From positions 1-60,732 of the forward strand of contig NZ_ULHE01000009.1 in NCBI RefSeq assembly GCF_900519355.1: a stretch of 60,732 nt of DNA, read 5' to 3'. This DNA is from Corynebacterium lactis (GTDB taxonomy: Bacteria > Actinomycetota > Actinomycetes > Mycobacteriales > Mycobacteriaceae). Both the position numbers and the translations under genes were made by a program. The notes beneath the pieces were generated by a model that ran no database searches, had not been told where the DNA came from, and worked only from the letters and a program-made list of their open reading frames with translations. This document shows, one piece after another, positions 47,968-56,591 of this stretch (positions are counted from its first letter, which is position 1; each line of letters opens with the position of its first letter).

Positions 47968-48054
47968 GCGTGGGGGTGGTCGCCGCGGCTGACACCGACT
48001 CCGCTTGACGACGGAGGCGACGTCGGCAAGCAAAGGGCAGGAGCTCGTACATAG

Positions 48055-48123
48055 GCGCCGGAATCACAGCGCTCTCAGAGTCCGAACGGCTTTGAGGCAG
48101 TTTCGTTGATTCCGGCGCTTTTT
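48055..48123 (+). terminator. Terminator after the PBP operon
   Basis: A 12-bp perfect stem GCGCCGGAATCA / TGATTCCGGCGC encloses a 40-base loop and is followed by five T. The long loop is unusual, but the strong stem and T-run fit a rho-independent terminator about 90 bases after the small membrane gene. Confidence 0.8.
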
Positions 48124-48202
48124 GCTGTCTTTGCGTACGCGAGTGATTCGGTAGTTGATATGAGCGCCGATTAGGACAAATGCAGCTAGCTGGGGTACCC
48201 TG

Positions 48203-48266
48203 GCAGGGTTGCCTGACGCAACGACCCTCCTGCTACGCGGCGGTTGGCATGAAAGACAGTGCCAAC
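48203..48266 (+). promoter_or_regulatory. Structured 5-prime leader of the rpsF operon (two stem-loops)
   Basis: First stem: GCAGG-GTTGC / GCAAC-[GACCCT bulge]-CCTGC, loop CTGAC (48203-48233). Second: GTTGGCA / TGCCAAC with a 10-base loop (48243-48266). It lies 58-120 bases before the rpsF start. The asymmetric six-base bulge is the kind of feature ribosomal proteins recognise, so autogenous control by S6 is a reasonable guess. It does not clearly match the known S6:S18 leader from memory. Confidence 0.5.
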
Positions 48267-48323
48267 GCGATACGCCACGTGGCCGAAATACGAAAAACTA
48301 GACCATAGGAGGTGATGAGGTCC

Positions 48324-48611
48324 GTGCGTCACTACGAAGTAATGATCATTCTCGATCCGTCACAGGATGAACGCACCGTAGGCCCGTCCCTGGAAAAGTT
48401 CCTCGACGTTGTCCGCAAGGAGAACGGCAAGGTAGAGAAGGTGGACATCTGGGGTAAGCGCCACCTCGCATACCCGATCAACAAGAAGGAAGACGGCATC
48501 TACGCTGTCGTCGACCTCGAGTGCGAGTCCGCAACCGTGCTGGAACTCGACCGTCGTCTGAATCTGAACGACAACATCCTGCGCACCAAGGTGCTGCGGG
48601 CTGATCGTTAA
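48324..48611 (+). CDS. rpsF: 30S ribosomal protein S6 (bS6)
   Basis: The 95-residue product starts [19 protein letters not shown], and shows [20 protein letters not shown] and [16 protein letters not shown], the S6 signature. I use the GTG at 48324, 11 bases after AGGAGG; upstream codons at 48312 and 48315 overlap or crowd the ribosome-binding site. S6 binds 16S rRNA with S18. It heads rpsF-ssb-rplI; rpsR, which often sits between ssb and rplI, is missing. Confidence 0.97.
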   Translation: MRHYEVMIILDPSQDERTVGPSLEKFLDVVRKENGKVEKVDIWGKRHLAYPINKKEDGIYAVVDLECESATVLELDRRLNLNDNILRTKVLRADR

Positions 48612-48753
48612 TCTGCGCTCTTCACGCTACTGGCGGTGCCAACTTAAAAAGGCAGCGTCGGCAGGGTAGGAACCGTAGGATAGCGGGCACAAGCCTTAAC
48701 AGGACGCCCCTACAGACCTTCAGTCCAACAGGATCAACCTAGGAGAACCAAGC

Positions 48754-49335
48754 ATGGCTCAGGGAGACGTACAAATCACGGTGGTCGGCAACCTCGTTGC
48801 AGACCCGGAGCTCAAGTACACCCAGAACGGTGCCGCGGTGGCTAATTTCCGCGTGGCATCTACTCCTCGCGTCTTTCGCGATGGCCAGTGGGTAGACGGC
48901 GAGGGAATGTTCCTTAGCTGTAGCTTGTGGCGCGAGGCGGCGGAAAACGCCGTCGAGAGTCTCTCCAAGGGCATGCGCGTGATCGTCCAGGGTCGGCTGC
49001 GCCAGCGCAGCTATGAGACCCGCGAGGGCGAGCGTCGCACGGTCTTTGAGGTTGAGGTCGATGAGGTTGGTCCTTCTCTGAAGTTCGCCCGCGCACAGGT
49101 CACTCGCACCCAGCGCTCCGGTGGTGGAAACTATGGCGGCGGTAACCGCCAGGGTGGAAACAATGCCGGTGGCGGTTTTGGTGGAGGCTTCGGCGGCAAC
49201 GCCGGCGGCCAGGGTGGCCAGGGCCAGAATCAGGGCGGCCGCGGCTTCGGTGGCGGCGCTCCTGCGGAGGATCCGTGGAATTCGGCTCCTCCTGCTGGCG
49301 GTGGCTTCGGTGGCGGCGACGAGCCGCCGTTCTAA
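48754..49335 (+). CDS. ssb: Single-stranded DNA-binding protein
   Basis: The first 110 residues form the OB fold ([60 protein letters not shown] and [20 protein letters not shown]). A Gly/Asn/Gln-rich linker of 75 residues follows, and the acidic C-terminal tip ends DEPPF, the site where SSB binds partner proteins. Length 193. AGGAG lies before the ATG. SSB protects single strands during replication; it lies between rpsF and rplI as in most bacteria. Confidence 0.98.
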   Translation: MAQGDVQITVVGNLVADPELKYTQNGAAVANFRVASTPRVFRDGQWVDGEGMFLSCSLWREAAENAVESLSKGMRVIVQGRLRQRSYETREGERRTVFEVEVDEVGPSLKFARAQVTRTQRSGGGNYGGGNRQGGNNAGGGFGGGFGGNAGGQGGQGQNQGGRGFGGGAPAEDPWNSAPPAGGGFGGGDEPPF

Positions 49336-49443
49336 GTCCGATATCCGGTACTCGGTACCTTCTCGCTATTGCCTAAAGTGCAGCAGATTTAGCATCCACA
49401 ATTCTCATTCTTTTAAAGACATATCCAGCGAAAGGCAGGGATC

Positions 49444-49896
49444 ATGAAGCTGATCCTCACCGCCGACGTTGACAAGCTCGGTGTCGCAGGCGACATCGTC
49501 GAGGTCAAGGCCGGCTACGGACGTAACTACCTGCTTCCTCGCGGTCTGGCAATTGTTGCCACCCGCGGCGCAGAAAAGCAGATCGAGGGCATTCGTCGTG
49601 CCCAGGAGGCTCGCGCTATCCGCGACCTCGACCATGCACGTGAAGTCAAGCAGAACATTGACTCGCTCGACAACGTTTCCGTTGCCGTCAAGGCATCGGA
49701 AAATGGCAAGCTGTTCGGTTCCGTCACCGCGGGTGACATCGCCGATGCAGTTCGTAAGGCTTCCGGTCAGGCTATCGACAAGCGCGCAGTCGTGCTTGCT
49801 CCGAGCCAGATCAAGTCCCTTGGTAAGCACACCGTTGACATCGCGCTGCACCCGCAGATCACCGCGCATGTTTCCGTACAGGTCGTCGCCGGTTAA
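49444..49896 (+). CDS. rplI: 50S ribosomal protein L9 (bL9)
   Basis: The 150-residue protein begins [20 protein letters not shown] and [17 protein letters not shown], the L9 N-domain, followed by a long connecting helix and the C-domain ([39 protein letters not shown]). L9 sits near the L1 stalk of the large subunit. AAAGGCAGGG lies upstream. A terminator follows at 49990. Confidence 0.98.
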   Translation: MKLILTADVDKLGVAGDIVEVKAGYGRNYLLPRGLAIVATRGAEKQIEGIRRAQEARAIRDLDHAREVKQNIDSLDNVSVAVKASENGKLFGSVTAGDIADAVRKASGQAIDKRAVVLAPSQIKSLGKHTVDIALHPQITAHVSVQVVAG

Positions 49897-49989
49897 TTCC
49901 CGGTTGTAAGTTTTTACTTTTGACGGCGGCTGGGCTCCCGGCTGGATGAATAGTTCCCGGGGTTGTGGCCTGGCCCAATGACAACAGCA

Positions 49990-50048
49990 CACGAAAAGCT
50001 CTGGGTTTTCCCGTCGATTCTTCGATGGTCCGCCCGGGGCTTTTCGTG
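49990..50048. terminator. Strong hairpin terminator after rplI
   Basis: A 16-bp stem (CACGAAAAGC... with the complementary ...GCTTTTCGTG) has two G-T pairs and a 27-base loop with a small inner hairpin. The T-run is inside the stem, as in bidirectional terminators. It ends rpsF-ssb-rplI. Confidence 0.85.
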
Positions 50049-50092
50049 ATTTTTGGGTCATTGTCGTGGAAGGGCCTCGGATAGCCGGTAGT

Positions 50093-50402
50093 TGTGGATA
50101 AATCTGTGGAAGATTTCGGGGTCCACGGTGGATAAACCGTGAAATCCTGTGGACGCAGGGTAAAAATTTGGTAACAAAATAGGTTAACAGAAGCTGGCGG
50201 CTCGTCTTTGCCAAAAGTAAAAGCTGCAGGTCGCGACCCGCGAAGAATCGCTCTGACCTGCGGGTATGTCAAACCTGCAGGTCAGGGAAGTTGTGAATTT
50301 GTCAACATTGAACGTGTTATTTAAGGTTGCCGGAGGTTTACCTGCATGTTTACTACTTGTGCACAAATACTCCCCAGGGTTATCCACAGCTCCTGTGGAT
50401 AA
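50093..50402. promoter_or_regulatory. DnaA-box cluster upstream of dnaB
   Basis: Three perfect DnaA boxes lie here: 50093-50101 (minus), 50380-50388 (plus) and 50394-50402 (minus). The last two are an inverted pair five bases apart. A near match (gtggataaa, around 50128) and TGACCTGC/GCAGGTCA arms (50254-50261, 50277-50284) lie between. The 664-base gap between rplI and dnaB is unusually long for this region and contains no gene. DnaA control of dnaB is inferred. Confidence 0.7.
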
Positions 50403-50560
50403 CGTGGGGAAAATCCCGCGTAGAGTACTTGAAAATCGCCATCGAATGACGGGGGTCTCCTACGGGGCCGACGTGGTCCATCGAATCCGGAGAATGGTCC
50501 ATAGTAGATAGGCGGCAAGCATAGGAATGAAAAAGATTGGCAGCCAGGAGGGCGGAACAG

Positions 50561-52132
50561 ATGAGTCAGGCTTTCAGCGAGGATCCTGCGGGTATGGGTG
50601 CTGCGAGCTCATCGGGGAGTAGCGCACCAGCGGATTCTGCCTTCGATGATTCTTTCGACGACATTCCCCTGCCCGAGGAACCACCGCTTGAGCCGGGTCC
50701 GCCGGAGGATTCTGGGTCCTACGGTGGCGGCTATTCGGGTTCTTCTCGCGGTTGGGATAAGGACCGCAAGCGTGGGTCGCGGGCGTCGGCGGCGTCGGGC
50801 ACGACCTTTGAACGCACTCCGCCCCACAACATTGAGGCGGAGCAGAGCGTGCTGGGCGCAATGCTGCTCAATTCCGAGGTTGTCGCGGATGTCTATGAGC
50901 AGTTGACCCCCGAGGATTTCTACCGGCCCGCGCACCAGGCCATCTACTCGGCAATTCTCCACCTCTACGGTGAGTCTTCCGAGATTGATCCGATCCTCCT
51001 GGCGGGTCGCCTCGATCGAACGGGTGATCTCGAGCGCGTTGGTGGCCCGCTCTACCTACATACGCTGACGTCCCGCGTGCCCACGGCCGCGAACGCCCAG
51101 TTCTACGCGCGCATCGTCGCGGAGAAGGCAACCATCCGTCGTCTCGTTGAGGCCGGCACGAAGATTGCGCAGATTGGCTATGCCGGGGCGGAGGACGTCG
51201 AGCCCGAAACGCTTGTCGACGAGGCACAGCAGATTATCTTCGGCGTGGGGCGGGAGAACAAGAAGAACGACTACGTCCCTATCTCCGAGGTCCTCGACAA
51301 TACGCTGGAAGAGATCGACCTCATCAGCCAGAATGGCGGCCTGGCGCAGGGCGTGCCCACCGGCATTACCAACTTGGACAAATTGACCAACGGCTTGCAC
51401 GCGGGACAGATGATCATTATCGCCGCTCGACCGGGTGTTGGTAAGTCGACTCTGGCGATGGACTTCATGCGTTCGGCCTCCATCAAGCACGGGATGACGA
51501 GCGCGATCTTCTCCCTGGAAATGTCGCGCAACGAGATCATGATGCGCATCATGTCCGCGGAGGCGAAGATTAACATGGCGTCACTTCGCTCCGGTGACTT
51601 GGACGAGCGCGATTGGGGTCGCCTGGTGGAGGTCGGCGACCGCATCCGAGACGCTCCGCTGTTCATCGACGATTCGCCGAACCTGACCATGATGGAGATC
51701 CGCGCTAAGGCCCGGCAGCTGAAGCAGAAGCATGACCTGAAGCTGATTGTGGTCGACTACCTGCAGCTGATGAGCTCGGGCAAGAAGGTCGAGTCGCGTC
51801 AGCAGGAAGTCTCGGAATTCTCCCGTCAACTGAAGCTGTTGGCCAAGGAGCTCGAGGTCCCGCTGATCGCTATTTCGCAGCTAAACCGTGGCCCTGAGTC
51901 CCGAAATGATAAGAAGCCTCAGGTCGCAGACCTTCGAGAATCGGGTTCGCTGGAGCAGGATGCCGATATCGTCATGCTGATCTACCGGCCGGACTCGCAG
52001 GAGGCCGAGCACGAGCGGGCGGGTGAGGCGGACATCATCGTCGCCAAGCATCGTGGTGGCCCGACAGGCTCGATCGCAGTGGCGCACCAGCTCCACTTCT
52101 CGCGTTTTGCCAACATCGCCAAGGAACCCTAG
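50561..52132 (+). CDS. dnaB: Replicative DNA helicase DnaB
   Basis: DnaB is the ring helicase of the replication fork. The 523-residue protein has a disordered acidic N-terminus (about 1-80), the DnaB N-domain (PPHNIEAEQSVLGAMLLNSE, then DFYRPAHQAIYSAILHLY) and a RecA-like domain with Walker A MIIIAARPGVGKSTLAMDFM, IFSLEMSRNEIMMRIMSAEA, Walker B LKLIVVDYLQLMSSG, and AISQLNRGPESRNDKKPQVA followed by DLRESGSLEQDADIVMLIYR. There is no intein. I start at the ATG at 50561 with AGGAGG nine bases or so upstream, not the earlier codon at 50537. Confidence 0.98.
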   Translation: MSQAFSEDPAGMGAASSSGSSAPADSAFDDSFDDIPLPEEPPLEPGPPEDSGSYGGGYSGSSRGWDKDRKRGSRASAASGTTFERTPPHNIEAEQSVLGAMLLNSEVVADVYEQLTPEDFYRPAHQAIYSAILHLYGESSEIDPILLAGRLDRTGDLERVGGPLYLHTLTSRVPTAANAQFYARIVAEKATIRRLVEAGTKIAQIGYAGAEDVEPETLVDEAQQIIFGVGRENKKNDYVPISEVLDNTLEEIDLISQNGGLAQGVPTGITNLDKLTNGLHAGQMIIIAARPGVGKSTLAMDFMRSASIKHGMTSAIFSLEMSRNEIMMRIMSAEAKINMASLRSGDLDERDWGRLVEVGDRIRDAPLFIDDSPNLTMMEIRAKARQLKQKHDLKLIVVDYLQLMSSGKKVESRQQEVSEFSRQLKLLAKELEVPLIAISQLNRGPESRNDKKPQVADLRESGSLEQDADIVMLIYRPDSQEAEHERAGEADIIVAKHRGGPTGSIAVAHQLHFSRFANIAKEP

Positions 52133-52255
52133 GGCCTCATCAAAGCGGTTGCCTAGTAAAATGGGCGCCTGCCCCGTTTCTTGGCGCGGGCGAAGTCGTC
52201 ATGTAAATCTCGCATCAATGTCGTGTGAGCGTAAGGAAAGTCGGGGTGTTGGACC

Positions 52256-53395
52256 ATGCCAGTGGCCTCCGCTCCCTCTGGGAATCCGACTTCTGCCGGA
52301 AAATCCGCGAAGCCAACGAAGCAACGCGTCGGTTGGGTGGATGCGGCCAAGGGCTTGTGCATTCTGCTTGTGGTCCTGGGCCACGCAGTAACTGAGCTGC
52401 AGGCGCACGGGTATTCCACGGCCAGCTGGGAGGAATTTAACTTCTTCCTCGGCCCGATTCGCATGCCCTTGTTCTTCCTTCTTTCCGGACTGTTCGCAGG
52501 CAAAGCGCTTGCGGAGTCATGGCACAAGCTCGCCAATCGTCGCATTTGGGTGATGGTGTACCTCTACGTCCTGTGGGTGCCGCTGCGAGATTTCGTGCTT
52601 TTCCTGATGCCGTACACCCACGTGGAGGCCGACGGCATCGTCTATCCCCCGCCGATCATGGATCCGTCGTCGTGGCAACCGCGCCTCTATAACACGCTGC
52701 ACGCGATTGTGGAGCCGACGTCGTACCTGTGGTTCCTGTGGGCGCTTGCAATGTTCGCCATCATCACCCGTGCTTGCCGACGCATCCACCCGGCCATCCA
52801 GCTAGCAGTGGCGGGGTTCATCAGTGGCTGGGCGCCGTTTGAGCCAGTTAGTTGGTCGTGGGACTTTATCACGAAGATGCTGTTCTTTTACCTCCTCGGT
52901 ATGCACGGGGCCCGGTGGCTGTTTGATATGGTGCAGCGCCGTAACCTGGTGTTTTTGGGGATTACGGTGACGGCGTTTTTGTCCGTGGCTATGTGGGTGC
53001 AGTTCACCTACCCCAGTTTCAACGATGGCAATACCGGTTTTGTGCGGCTCTATCTGTCCACCGCAGGTGCCCTGGCCGCGGTGAATGTCATGGCGCTGGT
53101 GCAAAACACGCGCCTAGTCGTGCCCTTCGAGAAGGTAGGTAGCCGCACGTTGCCCATCTTCCTGATGCACATTCCTATGCTGGTCCTGGTCATGATTGTT
53201 TTCGACCTGATTCTGCCGTCCGATCCGCAGTGGGTGATCATGACGCCGCTGGCGACGATTATCGCCTCGCTGCTGTGCTTGGGATTGCACCGAGTTCTGT
53301 TGGCACTCGGGGCCACATGGCTCTTTGTCCGACCAGCGTGGGTTGTCAGGCTGACCACTCCGGGGCAGAGGGTCTTTCAGCGTCAGGCCGCGTAA
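52256..53395 (+). CDS. Acyltransferase family 3 membrane protein
   Basis: The protein has about ten membrane segments and the start of the acyltransferase 3 family: RVGWVDAAKGLCILLVVLGH with its conserved His, and RMPLFFLLSGLFAGKAL. These enzymes acylate sugars or lipids at the membrane; the substrate here is unknown. It has 379 residues with a short basic N-terminal tail. It lies between dnaB and an FAH-family gene, with no sign that it belongs to either. Confidence 0.9.
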   Translation: MPVASAPSGNPTSAGKSAKPTKQRVGWVDAAKGLCILLVVLGHAVTELQAHGYSTASWEEFNFFLGPIRMPLFFLLSGLFAGKALAESWHKLANRRIWVMVYLYVLWVPLRDFVLFLMPYTHVEADGIVYPPPIMDPSSWQPRLYNTLHAIVEPTSYLWFLWALAMFAIITRACRRIHPAIQLAVAGFISGWAPFEPVSWSWDFITKMLFFYLLGMHGARWLFDMVQRRNLVFLGITVTAFLSVAMWVQFTYPSFNDGNTGFVRLYLSTAGALAAVNVMALVQNTRLVVPFEKVGSRTLPIFLMHIPMLVLVMIVFDLILPSDPQWVIMTPLATIIASLLCLGLHRVLLALGATWLFVRPAWVVRLTTPGQRVFQRQAA

Positions 53396-53520
53396 GCGGT
53401 AGATTGTGTTTAGGTTCAAACCTGTGTAGTGCCTAGGCGATAGCGTTGGCCGGAAGTGAGCCCGTGTGGGCGGCCGATTGCGTCGGGCACTCGTTCGATG
53501 ATGAGGAAATGAGTATCTCA

Positions 53521-54369
53521 ATGCGTCTTGCTACCTTGCGCCACCAGGGCGGGACTCGCGCTGCTGTCCTGGGGGACGGCTCTGCTGTCCTGTTCCCGGA
53601 TTCCTGCCTCGGGGACGTTTTGGAACGGTCGACGTGGCGTCGTGAAGCAGAGGAGCTTCTGGCAGGCGCGGCGGACAACCCAGACAACGTGGTGGCGGAG
53701 TCGGCGTGGGCGTTTGCGCCCTTGATTACCCGGCCGGGCAAGATTGTGTGCGTGGGGCTGAACTACGCGGCCCACATCGAGGAGATGGGCCACGCCCGCC
53801 CCGAGGTTCCGACGCTGTTCGCGAAGTTCGCCGACGCGGTCGCGGGCGCGAAGGACGACATCCGTGTGCCTGCCGACGGCGCCAGCAAGCTCGATTACGA
53901 GGGGGAGCTGGCGGTCATTGTCGGCTCGACATGCCTGCGGGTTGATGAGGCGGAGGCCGCTGACGCCATCGCGGGGTACGCGATCATGAACGATTTCACT
54001 CAGCGGGACCGCCAGTACGCGACGGAGCAGTGGCTGCAGGGCAAGACGTTGCAGCGTGCGTCGGCCTTTGGCCCCTGGATGCTGACGAAGGAGAGCTTCG
54101 AGGCGGACTCCGCGCGAGTTCGGACGTGGGTGGACGGCGAGCTCCGCCAAGACGCCCCGATCGCGGATCTGGTGTTTTCCCCAGCCGCGTTGGTTTCTTA
54201 CATTTCGCAGTTCGTGCAGCTAAACCCTGGCGATGTCATCTCGACGGGAACGCCAGCCGGCGTCGGCCACGGCATGAATCCCCCGGTGTACCTGAGAGAT
54301 GGTCAGGAGATTTCCATTGCCATCGAGGGGCTGGGGAAGCAGCGCAATACCATTCGCGTTAATCGCTAG
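53521..54369 (+). CDS. Fumarylacetoacetate hydrolase family protein
   Basis: The 282-residue protein has the FAH C-terminal fold: KIVCVGLNYAAHIEEMGHAR, PTLFAKFADAVAGAKDDIRV, LDYEGELAVIVGSTCLRVDE with the metal-binding Glu residues, GYAIMNDFTQRDRQYATEQW with the third metal-binding Asp, and ISTGTPAGVGHGMNPPVYL. Family members act on acylpyruvates or related compounds with a divalent metal. I start at the ATG at 53521, which gives the family N-terminus MRLATLRHQGGTRAAV and has GAGGAA about 12 bases upstream; an ATG at 53509 is possible. Confidence 0.92.
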   Translation: MRLATLRHQGGTRAAVLGDGSAVLFPDSCLGDVLERSTWRREAEELLAGAADNPDNVVAESAWAFAPLITRPGKIVCVGLNYAAHIEEMGHARPEVPTLFAKFADAVAGAKDDIRVPADGASKLDYEGELAVIVGSTCLRVDEAEAADAIAGYAIMNDFTQRDRQYATEQWLQGKTLQRASAFGPWMLTKESFEADSARVRTWVDGELRQDAPIADLVFSPAALVSYISQFVQLNPGDVISTGTPAGVGHGMNPPVYLRDGQEISIAIEGLGKQRNTIRVNR

Positions 54370-54643
54370 CATTGAGGCCTGGCACTACCCGCAAGCCCGG
54401 TTCTTGGTGGCGCATGTTAGGCCAGTGTCCACGTGAGTCTGGTGCGACTTTCAGGGGCGCTCTACTGGGGCGTTTGTCTGGTCGCTATTCGGGTTGGGAA
54501 TGTTTTTTAGCATTCGGGTGTTGAACCGGAGCAACGGGGCAAAAATAGTTGCCCTTGGCTGCCTGCGGCCGACGGAGACGAACGCAAAGCTGCGGGTAGC
54601 TTCGGAAAACTAGAGTGAAAATTTTTTAAGGAGTCAGAGCCTC

Positions 54644-55024
54644 ATGGCAACTATCGACATTACGAACGACACTTTTGCAGACACCATCCAGAAGGGCGAT
54701 ATCGTACTGGTCGATGCGTGGGCTTCCTGGTGTGGCCCGTGCCGTCAGTTCTCGCCGATCTTCGAGCAGAGCTCCGAGAAGCACCCGGAGGTCACCTACG
54801 CGAAGCTGGATACGGATGCCAACCAGGAGATCTCTGCGGCACTGGGTATCCAGTCGATTCCGACCCTGTTCGTTTTCCGCGAGGGCGTGCTCCTCTTCCA
54901 GCACTCGGGCGTTCTGCCGGAGACTGCTCTGGATGAGCTGGTCCAGCAGGCATCTGCGCTGGATATGGACGATGTCCGTCGCCAGATTGCTGAGCAGGCC
55001 GCGCAGGACGGCCAGGAGGCATAA
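54644..55024 (+). CDS. Thioredoxin (second copy)
   Basis: The 126-residue protein has the redox centre VDAWASWCGPCRQFSPIF, a cis-Pro motif GIQSIPTLFVFREGVLLFQ and a C-terminal helical tail. It is a separate gene from trxA at 18763, differs strongly in sequence, and has a 20-residue acidic and Gln-rich C-terminal extension. AAGGAG lies before the ATG. It is single-gene, closed by the inverted repeat at 55036. Confidence 0.95.
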   Translation: MATIDITNDTFADTIQKGDIVLVDAWASWCGPCRQFSPIFEQSSEKHPEVTYAKLDTDANQEISAALGIQSIPTLFVFREGVLLFQHSGVLPETALDELVQQASALDMDDVRRQIAEQAAQDGQEA

Positions 55025-55035
55025 TAAAGCCGAGC

Positions 55036-55116
55036 AGTCGGGCCCTCGGGTCCCGGGCGCCGGAAAAGTCTTGACAAAAGGACCGATCCGCGGGCCCGGG
55101 ACCCGAGGGCCCGACT
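55036..55116. terminator. 23-bp perfect inverted repeat, likely bidirectional terminator
   Basis: Arms at 55036-55058 and 55094-55116 (AGTCGGGCCCTCGGGTCCCG... and complement) match perfectly, with a 35-base loop. It lies between the converging thioredoxin gene and the minus-strand hydrolase at 55177. After the right arm come three ctagcttt-like units (tagctttactagctctttactagctttt) supplying T-rich stretches. The stem is exceptionally long for a terminator. Confidence 0.7.
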
Positions 55117-55176
55117 AGCTTTACTAGCTCTTTACTAGCTTTTGCGCGTATTGCTCGTGCGGCCAGGGCATAGACC

Positions 55177-56451
55177 CTATTCGGCGGTCTGCTTCCGCAC
55201 GATCCAGCCGAGGGAGAACCCGAGAATCGCGGCCACAAGCGCCCACACAGCCGGGTTCGCTGACGGCCCGCGGTTATCCGACGCCATTGACACAGGCCGG
55301 CTGGAGCTTGCGTCGTCGTCGGACGTGGAGGCCTCTCCGGCGGGGAAGATTTGAGCGACGGTATCCGTGAGATCATCGGCGTTAATGTAGGAGCCCAGGA
55401 CCGCGATGGCGTAGCGGTCGCCCTCGCCGAAGAACCCAGCTGTGGTGCGGATTTCCGGGTCGAACCAGCCGGACTTATTGGCCACCATCTCCTTGGGCAG
55501 CGCCGCCCGCAGGCCGATGTTCTGGTCGGCGTTACCGTAGGAGTACCTCGGCAGCGAATACATCAGTTGCCGCAGGTAACGTGTCTCGACGTCGGGAAGC
55601 TCTCCCTTGCCGGAGAGCATGCCATCGAAGTAGTGGACCATATCGGCGGGCGAGCTCTGGGTCATGCCCCAGTCCGGGTTGGACTGGGTGGCATCGGAGA
55701 GCCCGTACCGCTCCTTGACGCTGTCGATGATGGCTGTCTGCCCGTATTCGGACCACAAAAGATCGGTGGCCTCGTTGTCGGAGTACCGAATCATATCGTC
55801 GCGGGCCATCGCATCCTGATTGCCATCGACGGGCATGTCGCCAGAGCCCGCCTTGATCTTGCCATCCTTGGGCGGCGTGTAGTTGCTGTAGGCGACAACG
55901 TCAGCGACAAATACCTTGGACAGGCTGGCCAGTTCGAAAGCCTCATTGCAGTGGGCGTTGCACAGGAATTCGCCCGTCTTCCGGTCCAGAATTCCAATCC
56001 CGATTTTGCTTGGCTTCCCGAACTTGCTGCCGTCGGACTCCAACTTTTTAGTCGCCGCGTCCATGCGCTGCTGGACGCCCTCGCCCCACTTAGTTTTCAC
56101 GGCCGGTTTCAGTGCCGCCGTGGGGGTCGCCGTTGTTGTTGACTTCGGTGCTGTCGTCGTTGCCGAGGAGCTCTCGGACGAGGTTTTCGCGGTGGAGGAT
56201 TCCTTGTCAGACGAGGTCTTCGCCGATGACGTCTGTGCGTGTGCATAGGGGGCAATCCCGATATTGCCCAGTCGGCTGGCTACACCGCTGCCGTCACCAT
56301 CGACGATGCTGCCGACGCCACCGCCGTCGGCCGGCACGACTGCGGGAGCCGCTGCGAGGAGGGCCGCGATGGCGAAGCCAGCGGCGAGTCCCCGGCGGGG
56401 CACTGCGCGCCGGGCGCTACTGGACCTCGAATCTGAACGGGAATGAGCCAT
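55177..56451 (-). CDS. Secreted beta-lactamase-fold serine hydrolase with C-terminal anchor
   Basis: The N-terminus is basic with a hydrophobic signal (RRGLAAGFAIAALLAAAPAV), then a Ser/Thr/Lys-rich linker. The domain at about 130-395 has class A features: ELASLSKVFVADVVAYSNY (SxxK), MIRYSDNEATDLLWSEYG (SDN), and MVANKSGWFDPEIRTTAG (KSG, near the KTG position). The C-terminus has one membrane segment (AVWALVAAILGFSLGWIV) and a short tail. It is probably a D,D-peptidase-like or beta-lactamase-like enzyme tied to the wall; beta-lactam hydrolysis is not shown. The ATG at 56451 has no ribosome-binding site; TAAAGT lies seven bases upstream, so leaderless. Confidence 0.9.
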   Translation of the reverse strand: MAHSRSDSRSSSARRAVPRRGLAAGFAIAALLAAAPAVVPADGGGVGSIVDGDGSGVASRLGNIGIAPYAHAQTSSAKTSSDKESSTAKTSSESSSATTTAPKSTTTATPTAALKPAVKTKWGEGVQQRMDAATKKLESDGSKFGKPSKIGIGILDRKTGEFLCNAHCNEAFELASLSKVFVADVVAYSNYTPPKDGKIKAGSGDMPVDGNQDAMARDDMIRYSDNEATDLLWSEYGQTAIIDSVKERYGLSDATQSNPDWGMTQSSPADMVHYFDGMLSGKGELPDVETRYLRQLMYSLPRYSYGNADQNIGLRAALPKEMVANKSGWFDPEIRTTAGFFGEGDRYAIAVLGSYINADDLTDTVAQIFPAGEASTSDDDASSSRPVSMASDNRGPSANPAVWALVAAILGFSLGWIVRKQTAE

Positions 56452-56591
56452 GGGTAATGACTTTACAACGCGGTATCGCTCGGTGTTGTAGTCGAGGGAC
56501 GCTTGAGAACTTACGTACAATTTTTATACAGAAGGTGCACGCGTAATCCGATGCGTGGCCGAGAAGAGCGTCGGAAAGGGTCGAACGCGAG

